NCBI RefSeq assembly: GCF_049274025.1
Contig: NZ_JBASRV010000059.1
Strand: one strand, 5' to 3'
DNA from: Miniphocaeibacter sp012841535
Lineage (GTDB): Bacteria; Bacillota; Clostridia; Tissierellales; Peptoniphilaceae
Length of the DNA stretch: 40,627 nt
Part shown: positions 7,535 to 15,831 of the stretch, in pieces
Numbering within the stretch: position 1 is the stretch's first letter
How the letters are laid out: the number at the start of each line of letters is the position of its first letter
Notes under the pieces: generated by a model
The model's database searches: none
What the model saw: only the letters and a program-made list of their open reading frames with translations
What the model was told of the DNA's origin: nothing
Program-made: the position numbers and the translations under genes

Positions 7535-8028
7535 ATGGATATAGAAATAAAAGTTGAAAAAGGTAGATTTAATTACAGAGTAGGAGCTATAATTTTAAAC
7601 AATAAAAAGATACTTTTTATGAAAGATGGAAAGTCAGACTACTACTATCTACCAGGTGGTAGGGTAAAGTTACATGAAACAATAGAAGAAGCAATAAAAA
7701 GAGAAATTAAAGAGGAATTAAAATCGGATATAAAAATTGAAAGACCCTTATGGTTAGTGGAAAATTTTTTATTGAAGATATAAGCAGGGAAAAATATCAT
7801 GAATTAGGTATTTATTTTTTAATTAATATTAAAAATGATGTTTTAAAGAATAAGGAAAACTTTACAGTATATGAAAATAATAATAAAAAATTGGAATTTA
7901 CTTGGCTTTCTTTTGAAAAATTAAAAGATGAATATCTCTATCCTGAATTTATAAAAGAGAGAATATTTGATTTACCAAAAACAATGGAGTTAATAGTAGA
8001 AAAGGAAGAAAATGGAAAATATATTTAG
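7535..8028 (+). pseudogene. Nudix hydrolase with a frameshift at a T-run
   Basis: The first 83 codons (ATG 7535 after GGAAGG) contain a full Nudix box: PGGRVKLHETIEEAIKREI followed by KEEL. The frame then stops at 7781, but the frame one base back continues the same protein (IEDISREKYHELGIYFLI) to 8028. The break is at T6 (7765-7770): a seventh T would give LVENFFIEDIS, the expected family sequence. In register the site reads T-TTT-TTA, also a canonical -1 slippery heptamer. Most likely it is a one-base deletion or homopolymer sequencing error; programmed frameshifting is possible. Intact, it would be a roughly 164-residue nucleoside-diphosphate-type hydrolase. Its end overlaps the next gene by 17 bases. 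Confidence 0.75.
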
Positions 8029-9145
8029 CAACAAGGTTTTAAAACTTGGGGATATTATTTCTGAAAAAAGAAAATCAATAAACTGGACTCAGGAACAATT
8101 AGCAGATTACTTAGGAGTAACAAAAGCTTCTGTGTCAAAATGGGAAAGGGGAAGAAGTCATCCCGATATTTTATTGCTACCTGAGCTAGCAACCTTATTT
8201 AATATTACAATAGATGAATTACTATGCTATGAATCGAATTTAACAAATAAGCAAATAGTAGTTTTAACAGAAAATTTAAATAGATTATTAAATAATAAGG
8301 GAATAGAAGAAGCTTTTAAACAATTAAACTTTTACTTAAGACAGTATAAGAATCAAGCTAAATTTTTAATATCTATGGCACAATGGTTATTAAATTCAAC
8401 CTATTCAGTAAAAGAAGAGGAGGATTTAGAAAAATACTACAATAAGGTCTTTGAGCTTACAGGCCAGGTGAAAAATATTTCCAGTAATACTATTTATTTA
8501 GAGGAAGCAGAACTAATAGAGTCTGTAACCTTCATGGTAAAAAAGGAATATAATAAAATAATAAGTATTGGAGAAAAATTACTTTCCCCTGTTCATAATG
8601 GACTTGATGAAGTATATATATCTGCATTATTAGCCAAGGGAGATTTAGATGAATTTGAATATGGCTTTCAAATATTACTTTACCAAAATTCCATTAATAT
8701 TTTAGGAATTATTGTTGCAAAGCTAACTACATTACCGGTTAATGAAATATGGTTTGAAAAACTTGTAAAATTAGGTGGAAATATTATTGACCTATTGGAC
8801 TTTAAGCAGATGCTAACTAATTCTACCCTAGGTTATTATATACTTACAGCATTAGGTTACTCTCAATTAGGAAAAATTGACTTGGCCCTATTATATTTAG
8901 AAGAATATACGGAAATAATTGAAAATTTAGACTTTCCACTACAATTAAAGGGAATAGAACTTTTCGATAAATTAGAAGAATGGCTTGAAAATAATCTTAT
9001 ATTTCAGTCAACTAATACTATGAAGGAAGAAGATGTAAAAAAGGCTTTAGTAGAGCCGATATTAAATAATCCTAGCTTTTCAGTTCTTGAAAAGGAGGAT
9101 AAATTTAAAAATATAGTAAAAAGACTGGGAAAAATTTTGTTATAA
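8012..9145 (+). CDS. XRE regulator with long helical-repeat C-terminal domain
   Basis: A 377-residue protein. Residues 10-75 form a Cro/CI-type HTH (WTQEQLADYLGVTKASVSKW) plus the NITIDELL linker typical of XRE regulators. The remaining 300 residues are helix-rich, contain TPR-like pairs (for example YYILTALGYSQLGKIDLALL) and have no recognised enzyme motif. Architectures like this resemble peptide- or protein-sensing regulators, but no pheromone gene is evident. The start ATG lies within the end of the Nudix gene, after AAAGGAAG, so the two are translationally linked. Target unknown. Confidence 0.85.
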   Translation: MENIFSNKVLKLGDIISEKRKSINWTQEQLADYLGVTKASVSKWERGRSHPDILLLPELATLFNITIDELLCYESNLTNKQIVVLTENLNRLLNNKGIEEAFKQLNFYLRQYKNQAKFLISMAQWLLNSTYSVKEEEDLEKYYNKVFELTGQVKNISSNTIYLEEAELIESVTFMVKKEYNKIISIGEKLLSPVHNGLDEVYISALLAKGDLDEFEYGFQILLYQNSINILGIIVAKLTTLPVNEIWFEKLVKLGGNIIDLLDFKQMLTNSTLGYYILTALGYSQLGKIDLALLYLEEYTEIIENLDFPLQLKGIELFDKLEEWLENNLIFQSTNTMKEEDVKKALVEPILNNPSFSVLEKEDKFKNIVKRLGKILL

Positions 9146-9228
9146 ATATTAATTGTACTATTGATAAATTACAAAATACCTAGCTGGTCAATTTAATTGA
9201 CAAATTTTAATAAAAAGGAGGTAAAATT

Positions 9229-9297
9229 ATGAAAAGTATAAAAAAATCATTTAAGTATATAAAAGGTAAAAAGGTAGGAAGAACGACAAAAATATAA
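9229..9297 (+). CDS. Very basic 22-residue peptide ORF
   Basis: ATG 9229 is preceded by a strong AAAGGAGG (9215-9222) at proper spacing. The 22 codons encode a peptide with 9 Lys and Arg residues and no acidic ones (starts MKSIKKSFKYIKGKK, ends VGRTTKI). It ends 23 bases before the TTG start of a methyltransferase gene. It could be a leader peptide controlling that gene, a small cationic peptide, or a chance ORF behind a real ribosome site. An imperfect palindrome GTCAAT-TTA-ATTGAC lies just upstream at 9187-9201. No homologue is recognised. Confidence 0.45.
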   Translation: MKSIKKSFKYIKGKKVGRTTKI

Positions 9298-9320
9298 GAT
9301 GGACTAATAAAGGAGATATT

Positions 9321-9956
9321 TTGAAGGAAAATAGTTTTGAAATTGAAAAATTTAATAGCTGGGCTAAAAATTATAATAGACAAGTAAGAGAAAGTGATAA
9401 AGAAAATAAATATCCATTTGCAGCTTATGAAAAAATACAAAATAGAATTGAAGAATATATTTTAACAACAAATTATAAAAATATACTTGATATTGGAATA
9501 GGAACAGGTACTTTAGCAAAATTATTATATGATAAAGGATATAATATTACAGGAATAGATTTTTCTAAAGAAATGCTTAAAAAAACAAAAACTCTTATTC
9601 CAAATGCAAATTTAATAAACTGGGATTTTGCTAACGGACTACCGGATGAAATAAATAAAAAGAAATTTGACATAATAATTTGCAATTACGCAATACATCA
9701 TTTAGAAGATAGTTCAAAAAAATCATTATTGGAAGAAGCCTTTAATATTTTAATTGAAAAAGGAACAATAATTATTGCAGATATAATTACAGAAACAAAG
9801 AAAGAAATGGAATTCGCTAGAACCAAAGACATAGATATTTGGGATGATGATGAATATTATTTAATATACGACAATACAAAAAAATGGTTTACTAATGTAG
9901 AAATGAGTTTTGAAAAATATTCCTATTGCTCCGGAATTCTATTTATGACTAAATAG
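9321..9956 (+). CDS. Class I SAM-dependent methyltransferase
   Basis: A 211-residue Rossmann-fold methyltransferase. Motif I is LDIGIGTGTLAKLL (about residues 54-67), the acidic end of strand 2 is ITGIDFS, and FDIIICNYAIHHLED is the post-motif strand 4 segment. This is the Methyltransf_11/25 group, whose substrates range from small metabolites to quinones, and nothing here fixes the substrate. It starts at TTG 9321, five bases after AGGAG; no ATG in frame fits better. It follows the 22-residue basic peptide ORF. Confidence 0.85.
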   Translation: MKENSFEIEKFNSWAKNYNRQVRESDKENKYPFAAYEKIQNRIEEYILTTNYKNILDIGIGTGTLAKLLYDKGYNITGIDFSKEMLKKTKTLIPNANLINWDFANGLPDEINKKKFDIIICNYAIHHLEDSSKKSLLEEAFNILIEKGTIIIADIITETKKEMEFARTKDIDIWDDDEYYLIYDNTKKWFTNVEMSFEKYSYCSGILFMTK

Positions 9957-10016
9957 TTATAAAATGGGTATTAGTATAAAGCGTAATTCTTATAATAATT
10001 AATAGGGAGTGGACAT

Positions 10017-11756
10017 ATGAAAATAACAGCAGGACAAGCTTTAGTAGATGTTTTACATTCTTGGAATGTTAAACATATTTATGGTATACCAGGAAGTTCA
10101 GTAAACGGATTAATGGATGCCCTTTATACTGAAAGAGACAAGGTTGAATATATACAAGTACGTCATGAATCAGCAGGTGCAATGGCTGCAACATCCTATT
10201 CTAAATTTTCAGGAGAAATTGGTGTTTGTTACGGCTCAGCAGCACCGGGAGGAACAAATCTTTTCAATGGTCTATACGATGCAAAAATGGATAGAGTTCC
10301 TTTACTGGCAATAGTAGGTCAGTCAGCAACAGAAAATGTTAATACTAATTTCTTTCAAGAAATGGATGAAATTCCTATTTATTCTGATGTAGCGGTATAT
10401 AATAAAATGGCTACAACTGCAGAACAAATCCCGAATTTAATTGAAGAAGCTATTAGGACAGCCTATTCAAAAAAGGGAGTAGCTGTTGTAATACTACCAA
10501 ATGATTTAGTTGAAAAGGAAATAGACTATAGTCCTAGGAAAGAGAAGAAAACACCTCCAATAGTTAAAAAACAACCTATTGTTAAGGATGATGTAAACAA
10601 GGTTATAGAAATGATTAAGAAGGCTAAAAGACCTGTAATATATGGCGGTTTAGGGCTTAAAGGTGGTAGGGATACAGTTGTAAAAATATCTGAAAAATTT
10701 TCCATGCCAATAATAAGTTCAGCACTGTCAATAGGAATTGTAGCACCAAATAATCATGAAAATTATATGGGTAGCTTTGGACGTCTAGGGACAAAACCTG
10801 CCTTTGAGGCAATTAATAAGGCTGATTTAATGTTATTTGTTGGGACTAATTTCCCATTTGCAAGATTTTGGCCTAAAGATTTAAAAATTGTTCAAATAAA
10901 TAATAATCTAGAGGATATTGGTAAACAAATTCCGGTAGAAATGGGAATAGTTGCCGATGGAAAAGAATTCTTAGAAGAGTTATTAAAGTCTGATTATAGT
11001 AGAGAAGAAACAGATTTTCTTAAAGCCTGTAGAATAAATAAGCAAAACTGGGATAATTGGTTGGAAAATATTGCCGATGATGACAGTAAGGGACTTAATG
11101 CAGAAGCAGTAATAAAAGCAATAAGAGACCGTTCTACAGAAGATGCTTTTTATGGTTTAGATGTTGGAAATAATACCATGTATTCTGTAAGAATGTTGCC
11201 TTTAAACAAGAAGAGAAGGCATGTAATAAGTGGCTGGTTTGCAACTCTAGGAGTAGGACTTCCCTACAGTATTGCAGCAAAGTTGACAAATCCTGAAAGA
11301 CAGGTCTGGAGTATATCAGGCGATGGTGGATTTGCCATGAATATGCAAGAGATTATTACTCAGGTAAGATACGAACTTCCAATTATTAATATAGTATTAA
11401 GTAATGGTTCCTACGGATTTATTCAACATGCCCAAATACAAAAGGACTTTATGTATGGTGTAGATATTACCGATGTAGATTGGGCAAAAACTGCAGAGGG
11501 AATGGGAGCAATATCCTATACAGTTAAAAATATTGAAGAATTAAATAAGGCAATGGACGAAATAATGAAACTTCAAAAATCCGGTAATAAAAAACCTATA
11601 TTATTAGATGCAAAACTTCTATATTCAGATCCATTAGACACAAGTAATATAAAATTAGATCCAGAAATTTATTCTAAAGAAGAAATAGAAGAATTTAAGA
11701 AAACATATAATGTATTTGGACAACCGGCATTGTCAGAAATATTAAAAGAAATGTAA
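10017..11756 (+). CDS. spxB: Pyruvate oxidase (thiamine diphosphate/FAD dependent)
   Basis: A 579-residue three-domain ThDP enzyme. The N-terminal Pyr domain has GIPGSSVNGLMDAL and the activating Glu in YIQVRHESAGAMAA; a central FAD-type domain follows; the C-terminal PP domain carries the ThDP motif SGDGGFAMNMQE...NIVLSNGSYGF. Sequence and length fit the SpxB/Pox family of streptococci and lactobacilli, which convert pyruvate, phosphate and oxygen to acetyl phosphate, CO2 and hydrogen peroxide. It starts at ATG 10017 after AGGGAG, and a terminator follows, so it is monocistronic. Acetolactate synthase is a related alternative, but the PGSSVNGLMDAL and HESAGAMAA segments favour pyruvate oxidase. 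It suggests aerotolerance in an otherwise fermentative gene set. Confidence 0.87.
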   Translation: MKITAGQALVDVLHSWNVKHIYGIPGSSVNGLMDALYTERDKVEYIQVRHESAGAMAATSYSKFSGEIGVCYGSAAPGGTNLFNGLYDAKMDRVPLLAIVGQSATENVNTNFFQEMDEIPIYSDVAVYNKMATTAEQIPNLIEEAIRTAYSKKGVAVVILPNDLVEKEIDYSPRKEKKTPPIVKKQPIVKDDVNKVIEMIKKAKRPVIYGGLGLKGGRDTVVKISEKFSMPIISSALSIGIVAPNNHENYMGSFGRLGTKPAFEAINKADLMLFVGTNFPFARFWPKDLKIVQINNNLEDIGKQIPVEMGIVADGKEFLEELLKSDYSREETDFLKACRINKQNWDNWLENIADDDSKGLNAEAVIKAIRDRSTEDAFYGLDVGNNTMYSVRMLPLNKKRRHVISGWFATLGVGLPYSIAAKLTNPERQVWSISGDGGFAMNMQEIITQVRYELPIINIVLSNGSYGFIQHAQIQKDFMYGVDITDVDWAKTAEGMGAISYTVKNIEELNKAMDEIMKLQKSGNKKPILLDAKLLYSDPLDTSNIKLDPEIYSKEEIEEFKKTYNVFGQPALSEILKEM

Positions 11757-11760
11757 TTAA

Positions 11761-11801
11761 AAAAATCCTTAGTTTAAGCTATACTTAGACTAAGGATTTT
11801 T
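11761..11801 (+). terminator. Rho-independent terminator after pyruvate oxidase
   Basis: 13-bp perfect outer stem (11761-11773 with 11789-11801), partly nested inner pairing, ending in a T-run. Confidence 0.85.
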
Positions 11802-11823
11802 ATTGTTTAAGGATGGTGGTTAC

Positions 11824-12582
11824 ATGGATTTAGAAAATAAAATTAAAAGTTGGAAGGCTGAAGAAAAATTTTCCTTTCAAGGTTGGGATTTTTCACATTT
11901 AAAAGGCAGATGGGAAGATGAAAAAATTCCTTGGGATTATAGACAAATTATAGAAAAATATTTAAAGAAGGATTATAAATTACTGGATATGGGAACAGGT
12001 GGTGGAGAGTTTGTACTATCACTAAAACATAATCCAAACTTAATATCTGTAACAGAAGGATATTTACCTAACTTTAAACTTTGTAAAGAAAAATTATCTC
12101 CAATGGGAATAGAAGTTGAGTTTGTAACAGACGATAAAATATTAAACTTTCCAGATAAATCCTTTGACCTGGTATTAAATAGACATGAGTCTTTTAAAAT
12201 AGAAGAAGTAGCAAGAGTACTAAAACCTGGTGGATATTTTATAAGTCAACAAATCGGTGGAGAAAATGATGGGGACCTTTCTAAAAGGCTTATTAAGGAT
12301 TTTAAACCTAAATATTCGGATAATATTTTAAGTAGGGTTTTACCTAATTTAGAAAAAAATGATTTTGAAATTATCTACAGCAATGAGTCCTTTACACCAA
12401 TAAAATTTTTCGATACAGGAGCTTTAGTGTATTTTGCTAAAATTATAGAGTGGGAATTTCCAAATTTTTCTGTAGATAGGTCCATAGACGAACTTATTGC
12501 AATAGATAGGGATATTGAAGAAAAGGGATTTATAGAAGGAACAGAACATAGGTATGTATTTGTAGCAAGGAAAAATAAATGA
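11824..12582 (+). CDS. Class I SAM-dependent methyltransferase
   Basis: A 252-residue methyltransferase with motif I LLDMGTGGGEFVLSL, VTEGYLPNF at strand 2, FDLVLNRHESF at strand 4 and VARVLKPGGYFISQQIG as motif III. The N-terminal segment containing WDFSHLKGRW and IPWDY is typical of a Firmicute group annotated only as methyltransferase. I chose ATG 11824 because GGATGGTGG lies just before it; an in-frame TTG at 11803 sits in the preceding terminator. The stop overlaps the next start (ATGA), so it is coupled to the HAD phosphatase. Substrate unknown. Confidence 0.85.
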   Translation: MDLENKIKSWKAEEKFSFQGWDFSHLKGRWEDEKIPWDYRQIIEKYLKKDYKLLDMGTGGGEFVLSLKHNPNLISVTEGYLPNFKLCKEKLSPMGIEVEFVTDDKILNFPDKSFDLVLNRHESFKIEEVARVLKPGGYFISQQIGGENDGDLSKRLIKDFKPKYSDNILSRVLPNLEKNDFEIIYSNESFTPIKFFDTGALVYFAKIIEWEFPNFSVDRSIDELIAIDRDIEEKGFIEGTEHRYVFVARKNK

Positions 12583-13073
12583 AAGTAGCATTTTTAGATA
12601 GAGATGGAACAATTAACAAAGACTATAAAGACGAACAATGGAGCAAAATAGAGGAGCCTGAAATTTTACCTGGCTCAATAGAAGGACTTAAATATTTACA
12701 AAATAAGGGATTTAAATTTATTATTATAACAAATCAATATATAATTGGGGAAAACTACATAACAACAAAACAATATAAGGACTTTAATATTAAATTACTA
12801 GAAATATTAAAAGACAATGGAATAAATATAGAGGATATATTTTACTGCCCTCATTCAAGAGAAGAAAAATGCAATTGTATAAAGCCAAAAATAGGAATGA
12901 TAGAACAAGCCAATAGAAAATATCCTAGTATAGACATGAGTGAATCCATATTTATAGGGGATTCTAAATGTGATATGGAACTAGCAGAAAATATTGGAGT
13001 AAAATTTTTTGGAATAAATTTAAATTGTAAAAATAAAATTGAAAATATTTGGGAAATTAGTAAATTTATATAG
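12579..13073 (+). CDS. HAD-IIIA phosphatase (GmhB-like histidinol-phosphate/heptose-bisphosphate type)
   Basis: A 164-residue HAD enzyme. Motif I is FLDRDGTIN (nucleophile and acid/base Asp), motif II IIITNQ, motif III Lys in CIKPKIGM, motif IV FIGDSKCDMELAENIGV. The zinc loop CPHSREEKCNC is the hallmark of the GmhB/HisB-N group, which dephosphorylates D-glycero-D-manno-heptose bisphosphate or histidinol phosphate. No heptose or histidine genes are near, so the substrate may be another sugar phosphate. It overlaps the upstream methyltransferase by four bases. Confidence 0.85.
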   Translation: MKVAFLDRDGTINKDYKDEQWSKIEEPEILPGSIEGLKYLQNKGFKFIIITNQYIIGENYITTKQYKDFNIKLLEILKDNGINIEDIFYCPHSREEKCNCIKPKIGMIEQANRKYPSIDMSESIFIGDSKCDMELAENIGVKFFGINLNCKNKIENIWEISKFI

Positions 13074-13116
13074 GTATATACCTGTTTTATTTGGTCGAAG
13101 TTGAAAATAAATGGTT

Positions 13117-13150
13117 AAAAAACTATATGCAAAATTGTATATAGTTTTTT
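13117..13150 (+). terminator. Rho-independent terminator
   Basis: 12-bp perfect stem (13117-13128 with 13139-13150) with a 10-nt loop and a T-run, just before the next promoter. Confidence 0.8.
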
Positions 13151-13160
13151 TACATATCTA

Positions 13161-13210
13161 TTGACAAGAAAACTTGGCGAGATTATAATGTATTTACCAA
13201 GTAAACTTGG
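13161..13210 (+). promoter_or_regulatory. Consensus promoter with XRE-type operator
   Basis: Perfect TTGACA (13161-13166), 17-bp spacer and TATAAT (13184-13189). A perfect palindrome CCAAGT-AA-ACTTGG (13197-13210) lies at the transcription start, and a further AAACTTGGC half-site sits in the spacer (13170-13178). The HTH gene closing this operon (13951-14160) is the likely repressor. The promoter sequence is direct; the assignment of the protein is inference. Confidence 0.8.
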
Positions 13211-13223
13211 CAAGGAGGTCAGA

Positions 13224-13568
13224 ATGAAAAATTTAAATAAGGAAGAAATACTAAATAGAGCAAGAAATGAAAACAAAGACGAAGGAGAAGAATATTTAAA
13301 GAATAAATATAATAGAAAGAGAATTATTTTTATTTACACCTTAGTTTTTGGACTATTTATTTTTAATGCTATTATTGATTTTGATATAAGAGTAATATCC
13401 GCTATATTAGTAATATCCACTGGCATAGAATTTATTGAAAAATTTTATAAATATAAATACGAATATAAAAATAGTAGTAAAGAGGTTGGTATAATATTAA
13501 TTTGCATATATTTAGTTTTATTTATAATATCTTTTATAATTCATATAAAATCAACTTTAAAAATATAG
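13224..13568 (+). CDS. Small membrane protein, first of a tandem pair (DUF6442-like)
   Basis: A 114-residue protein: a charged N-terminal MKNLNKEEILNRARNE motif, then a basic patch and three transmembrane segments (about 31-49, 52-70 and 86-108). The first 16 residues are identical to those of the next gene, so the two are tandem paralogues. ATG 13224 follows AAGGAGG directly; upstream in-frame codons belong to the promoter and operator. Families with this NKEEIL-x-RARxE start sit next to small XRE regulators in many Firmicutes. Function unknown. Confidence 0.75.
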   Translation: MKNLNKEEILNRARNENKDEGEEYLKNKYNRKRIIFIYTLVFGLFIFNAIIDFDIRVISAILVISTGIEFIEKFYKYKYEYKNSSKEVGIILICIYLVLFIISFIIHIKSTLKI

Positions 13569-13581
13569 CAAGGAGATCAAA

Positions 13582-13941
13582 ATGAAAAATTTAAATAAGG
13601 AAGAAATTTTAAATAGGGCAAGAAATGAAAAAATTAAAGAATATGAAGATAGGGTTTTTCTAAAGGCTATGAATAAATCTATGATAGTTGTTGCTATACT
13701 ATGTTTGTTTTTTGCTATTTCAAAACCAATATTTTCAGATATTGGTAAATTAAAACAAGGAATTCCATTTTTTGAATTCATAGCAATACTTTTAGGATGT
13801 CTTTCCGCCAATCAGTTATTTATATATAGGAAAATTAAGGATAAAAAATATATTATATCTTCAATTTTATATGGAGTAGCTTTTTTAGCTAATGTAATTA
13901 TGTATTTCATATATACATATAAATTTGTTATTTCAATTTAA
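13582..13941 (+). CDS. Small membrane protein, second of a tandem pair (DUF6442-like)
   Basis: A 119-residue protein starting with the same 16 residues (MKNLNKEEILNRARNE) as the preceding gene. The rest is divergent, with hydrophobic segments near residues 32-50, 62-78 and 90-115. The ribosome site and start context (AAGGAG-N7-ATGAAAAATTTAAATAAG) is also duplicated at DNA level, indicating recent duplication with selection on the N-terminal cytoplasmic tail. It is in one operon with the preceding gene and the following regulator. Function unknown. Confidence 0.75.
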   Translation: MKNLNKEEILNRARNEKIKEYEDRVFLKAMNKSMIVVAILCLFFAISKPIFSDIGKLKQGIPFFEFIAILLGCLSANQLFIYRKIKDKKYIISSILYGVAFLANVIMYFIYTYKFVISI

Positions 13942-13950
13942 GGAAGTATT

Positions 13951-14160
13951 ATGAAAAAAGAAGAATTAATACTACATAATAATTTGAAAAAAGTTCGTAC
14001 AGAAAAAGGATTTTCCCAACAAAAACTAGCAGACCTAGTCGGTGTTTCAAGAAATACCATTAGTTCAATAGAAACAGGACAATTTAATCCAACAGCTAAA
14101 TTAGCCCTTATTTTATGTATAGCCTTAGATAAAAAGTTTGAAGAATTATTTTATTTTTAA
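13951..14160 (+). CDS. Small XRE-family transcriptional regulator
   Basis: A 69-residue HTH protein (NNLKKVRTEKGFSQQKLADL, then VGVSRNTISSIETGQ) ending KKFEELFYF, which resembles the regulator at 5544-5744. It lies nine bases after the second membrane-protein gene. It is the obvious candidate for binding the CCAAGT-AA-ACTTGG palindrome at the operon promoter. The gene order is the reverse of the 5.5 kb cassette: membrane proteins first, regulator last. Confidence 0.87.
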   Translation: MKKEELILHNNLKKVRTEKGFSQQKLADLVGVSRNTISSIETGQFNPTAKLALILCIALDKKFEELFYF

Positions 14161-14164
14161 TAGA

Positions 14165-14200
14165 AAAAGCTTATACCCTTTAAATAGGATATAAGCTTTT
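14165..14200. terminator. Bidirectional terminator
   Basis: 11-bp stem (14165-14175 with 14190-14200) followed by T-rich sequence on the plus strand and flanked by A-rich sequence. It serves the XRE operon and the convergent cystine transporter gene. Confidence 0.8.
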
Positions 14201-14202
14201 AT

Positions 14203-15621
14203 TTATTCTTCTTCAGAATTTTTTTCCATTGGGCTATTATATTTTTCTTTATTAAAAGTACCTTCCCATTTATCTACAAGAATTGCTGAAACCATGGAGC
14301 CGGCTACATTTAATAATGTACGTCCCATATCTATAATTGGATCTATTCCAAAAACAGCTCCAATACTTGAAATAGTATGGCCAAATCCTAATCCATTTAA
14401 AGTAACTGTAGCTGCAACAGTTGCGGTTCCAGGAACGCCAGCTATACCAATAGAGCCTACTGTTACTACGACTACTACTAGCATATAGAAGGAAAATGTC
14501 ATTTCTGTACCAACAGCAGATGCTATTAAAACACCTAACATTGCAGGGAATACTCCGGCACAGCCATTCATTCCTATGGAAGTTCCTAAAGTTGCTACAA
14601 AGTTTGAAGTTTGGTTAGAAACTCCTAAATCATTTTCTAAAGTTTTTAAGGTGTAAGGTAGGGTACCTACACTTGAACGAGAAGAAAATGCAAATAATAA
14701 TGTTGTAAAGGCTTTTTTATAAAATGTTATAGGGTTTGCACCTACTGCTATTAAAATTACTACATAGACTAACAACATTATTATTACACCAACATAAAGT
14801 GCACCTATAAAGCTTAACATTCCATAAATGGATTTTAGTCCATTGGAAATTATAGTATTAGATACTAAGGCAACTACACCATAGGGCATAAGTTTTATAA
14901 TATTTGTTAATACAGAGTTAACGGTAACCTTTAATGATTCTAATAAGGTAACAAAAGGCTCTACTTCCTTTGGCTTTTTCACCTTTAAAAATCTTATTGC
15001 TCCAGCAAATAAAGCTGCAATAATTACAACGGAAACTATACTTCCATTATCTCCCATAACAGCAAAAATATTGTTAGGTACAAGATTTAAGAAAAATTCA
15101 GGGAAGGATTGGGTAGCAACATTACTCATTGCTGCCATTTTTTGTTCTGTTAATTCCCCTGCAAAAGTTGCTCCGTTTAAGTTAAATATTTTAACAACTA
15201 TTATACCAACAATAGCAGATATGGCAGTAGTTCCTAATAAAGCAAAAAATGTTTTTCCTGTTAATGTCCTAAGTCTGTTTCCCTGAACGTCAATTACAAC
15301 TTTTATTATAGATAAAAATACTACTGGAATAGCTAAAAGTTGAACTAATTTAAGGAAGCCTGTACCAATAAGTCCATACCAAGATGAAATTTCAACTCGA
15401 CCATATTCTAAATAAACGGTATTTTCTCCACCAATTAAATCGATGGCAATCCCAATTCCTAAACCTAATATTAAGGCAATAATCATACGTTTAGAAAAGC
15501 TTAATTTTTTACTCTTCAAATATTTTAAAAATAATAAAGAAATTACTAATACAATAATAGCTGAAATAGTATAAAAATTACTTAGCTTTAAAAATTGGGT
15601 AAAAAATGATTCATTAATCAT
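14203..15621 (-). CDS. tcyP: L-cystine sodium/proton symporter (TcyP, DAACS family)
   Basis: A 472-residue transporter of the dicarboxylate/amino acid:cation symporter fold. A TcyP-type N-terminal helix precedes KRMIIALILGLGIGIAID and IGTGFLKLVQLLAIPVVFLS. The reentrant Ser-rich loop FSSRSSVGTLP and the substrate/cation region SIGMNGCAGVFPAMLG match TcyP/YhcL rather than glutamate or C4-dicarboxylate carriers. ATG 15621 follows AAAGGAG; the in-frame ATG at 15639 overlaps that site. It imports cystine as a sulfur source. A promoter is visible on the minus strand at 15714-15743. Confidence 0.88.
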   Translation of the reverse strand: MINESFFTQFLKLSNFYTISAIIVLVISLLFLKYLKSKKLSFSKRMIIALILGLGIGIAIDLIGGENTVYLEYGRVEISSWYGLIGTGFLKLVQLLAIPVVFLSIIKVVIDVQGNRLRTLTGKTFFALLGTTAISAIVGIIVVKIFNLNGATFAGELTEQKMAAMSNVATQSFPEFFLNLVPNNIFAVMGDNGSIVSVVIIAALFAGAIRFLKVKKPKEVEPFVTLLESLKVTVNSVLTNIIKLMPYGVVALVSNTIISNGLKSIYGMLSFIGALYVGVIIMLLVYVVILIAVGANPITFYKKAFTTLLFAFSSRSSVGTLPYTLKTLENDLGVSNQTSNFVATLGTSIGMNGCAGVFPAMLGVLIASAVGTEMTFSFYMLVVVVVTVGSIGIAGVPGTATVAATVTLNGLGFGHTISSIGAVFGIDPIIDMGRTLLNVAGSMVSAILVDKWEGTFNKEKYNSPMEKNSEEE

Positions 15622-15642
15622 AAATACAACTCCTTTCATTTT

Positions 15643-15668
15643 TTGTAGGAAATTAATTAATCCTACAA
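15643..15668 (-). promoter_or_regulatory. Hairpin in the tcyP leader
   Basis: Perfect 8-bp inverted repeat TTGTAGGA (15643-15650) with TCCTACAA (15661-15668), 12-nt loop, just upstream of the tcyP ribosome site. It could be an operator or an RNA hairpin limiting translation. It lacks a T-run on the minus strand, so it is not a simple terminator. Confidence 0.4.
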
Positions 15669-15713
15669 TATTAGTCGTAATTCCAAGTGAAGATTTTTTG
15701 AAATTACTTAAAT

Positions 15714-15743
15714 ATTATACCCGATTTTAGAAATGTATATCAA
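15714..15743 (-). promoter_or_regulatory. Promoter of tcyP
   Basis: On the minus strand: TTGATA (15743-15738), 18-bp spacer and perfect TATAAT (15719-15714). The predicted start is near 15707, giving a leader of about 85 bases that contains the 15643-15668 hairpin. Confidence 0.65.
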
Positions 15744-15831
15744 TTATGAAATTAATGTTTTATTATTAAATGTTAATACATATATTTTTTATTTAAAAAC
15801 TTAGGTATTTATAATTAAGAAAATATTTAAC

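Noticed and set aside
9197..9202. TTGACA as a -35 box before the basic peptide ORF
   Set aside because: The matching -10 would fall in the ribosome site at about 9220; no usable promoter results.
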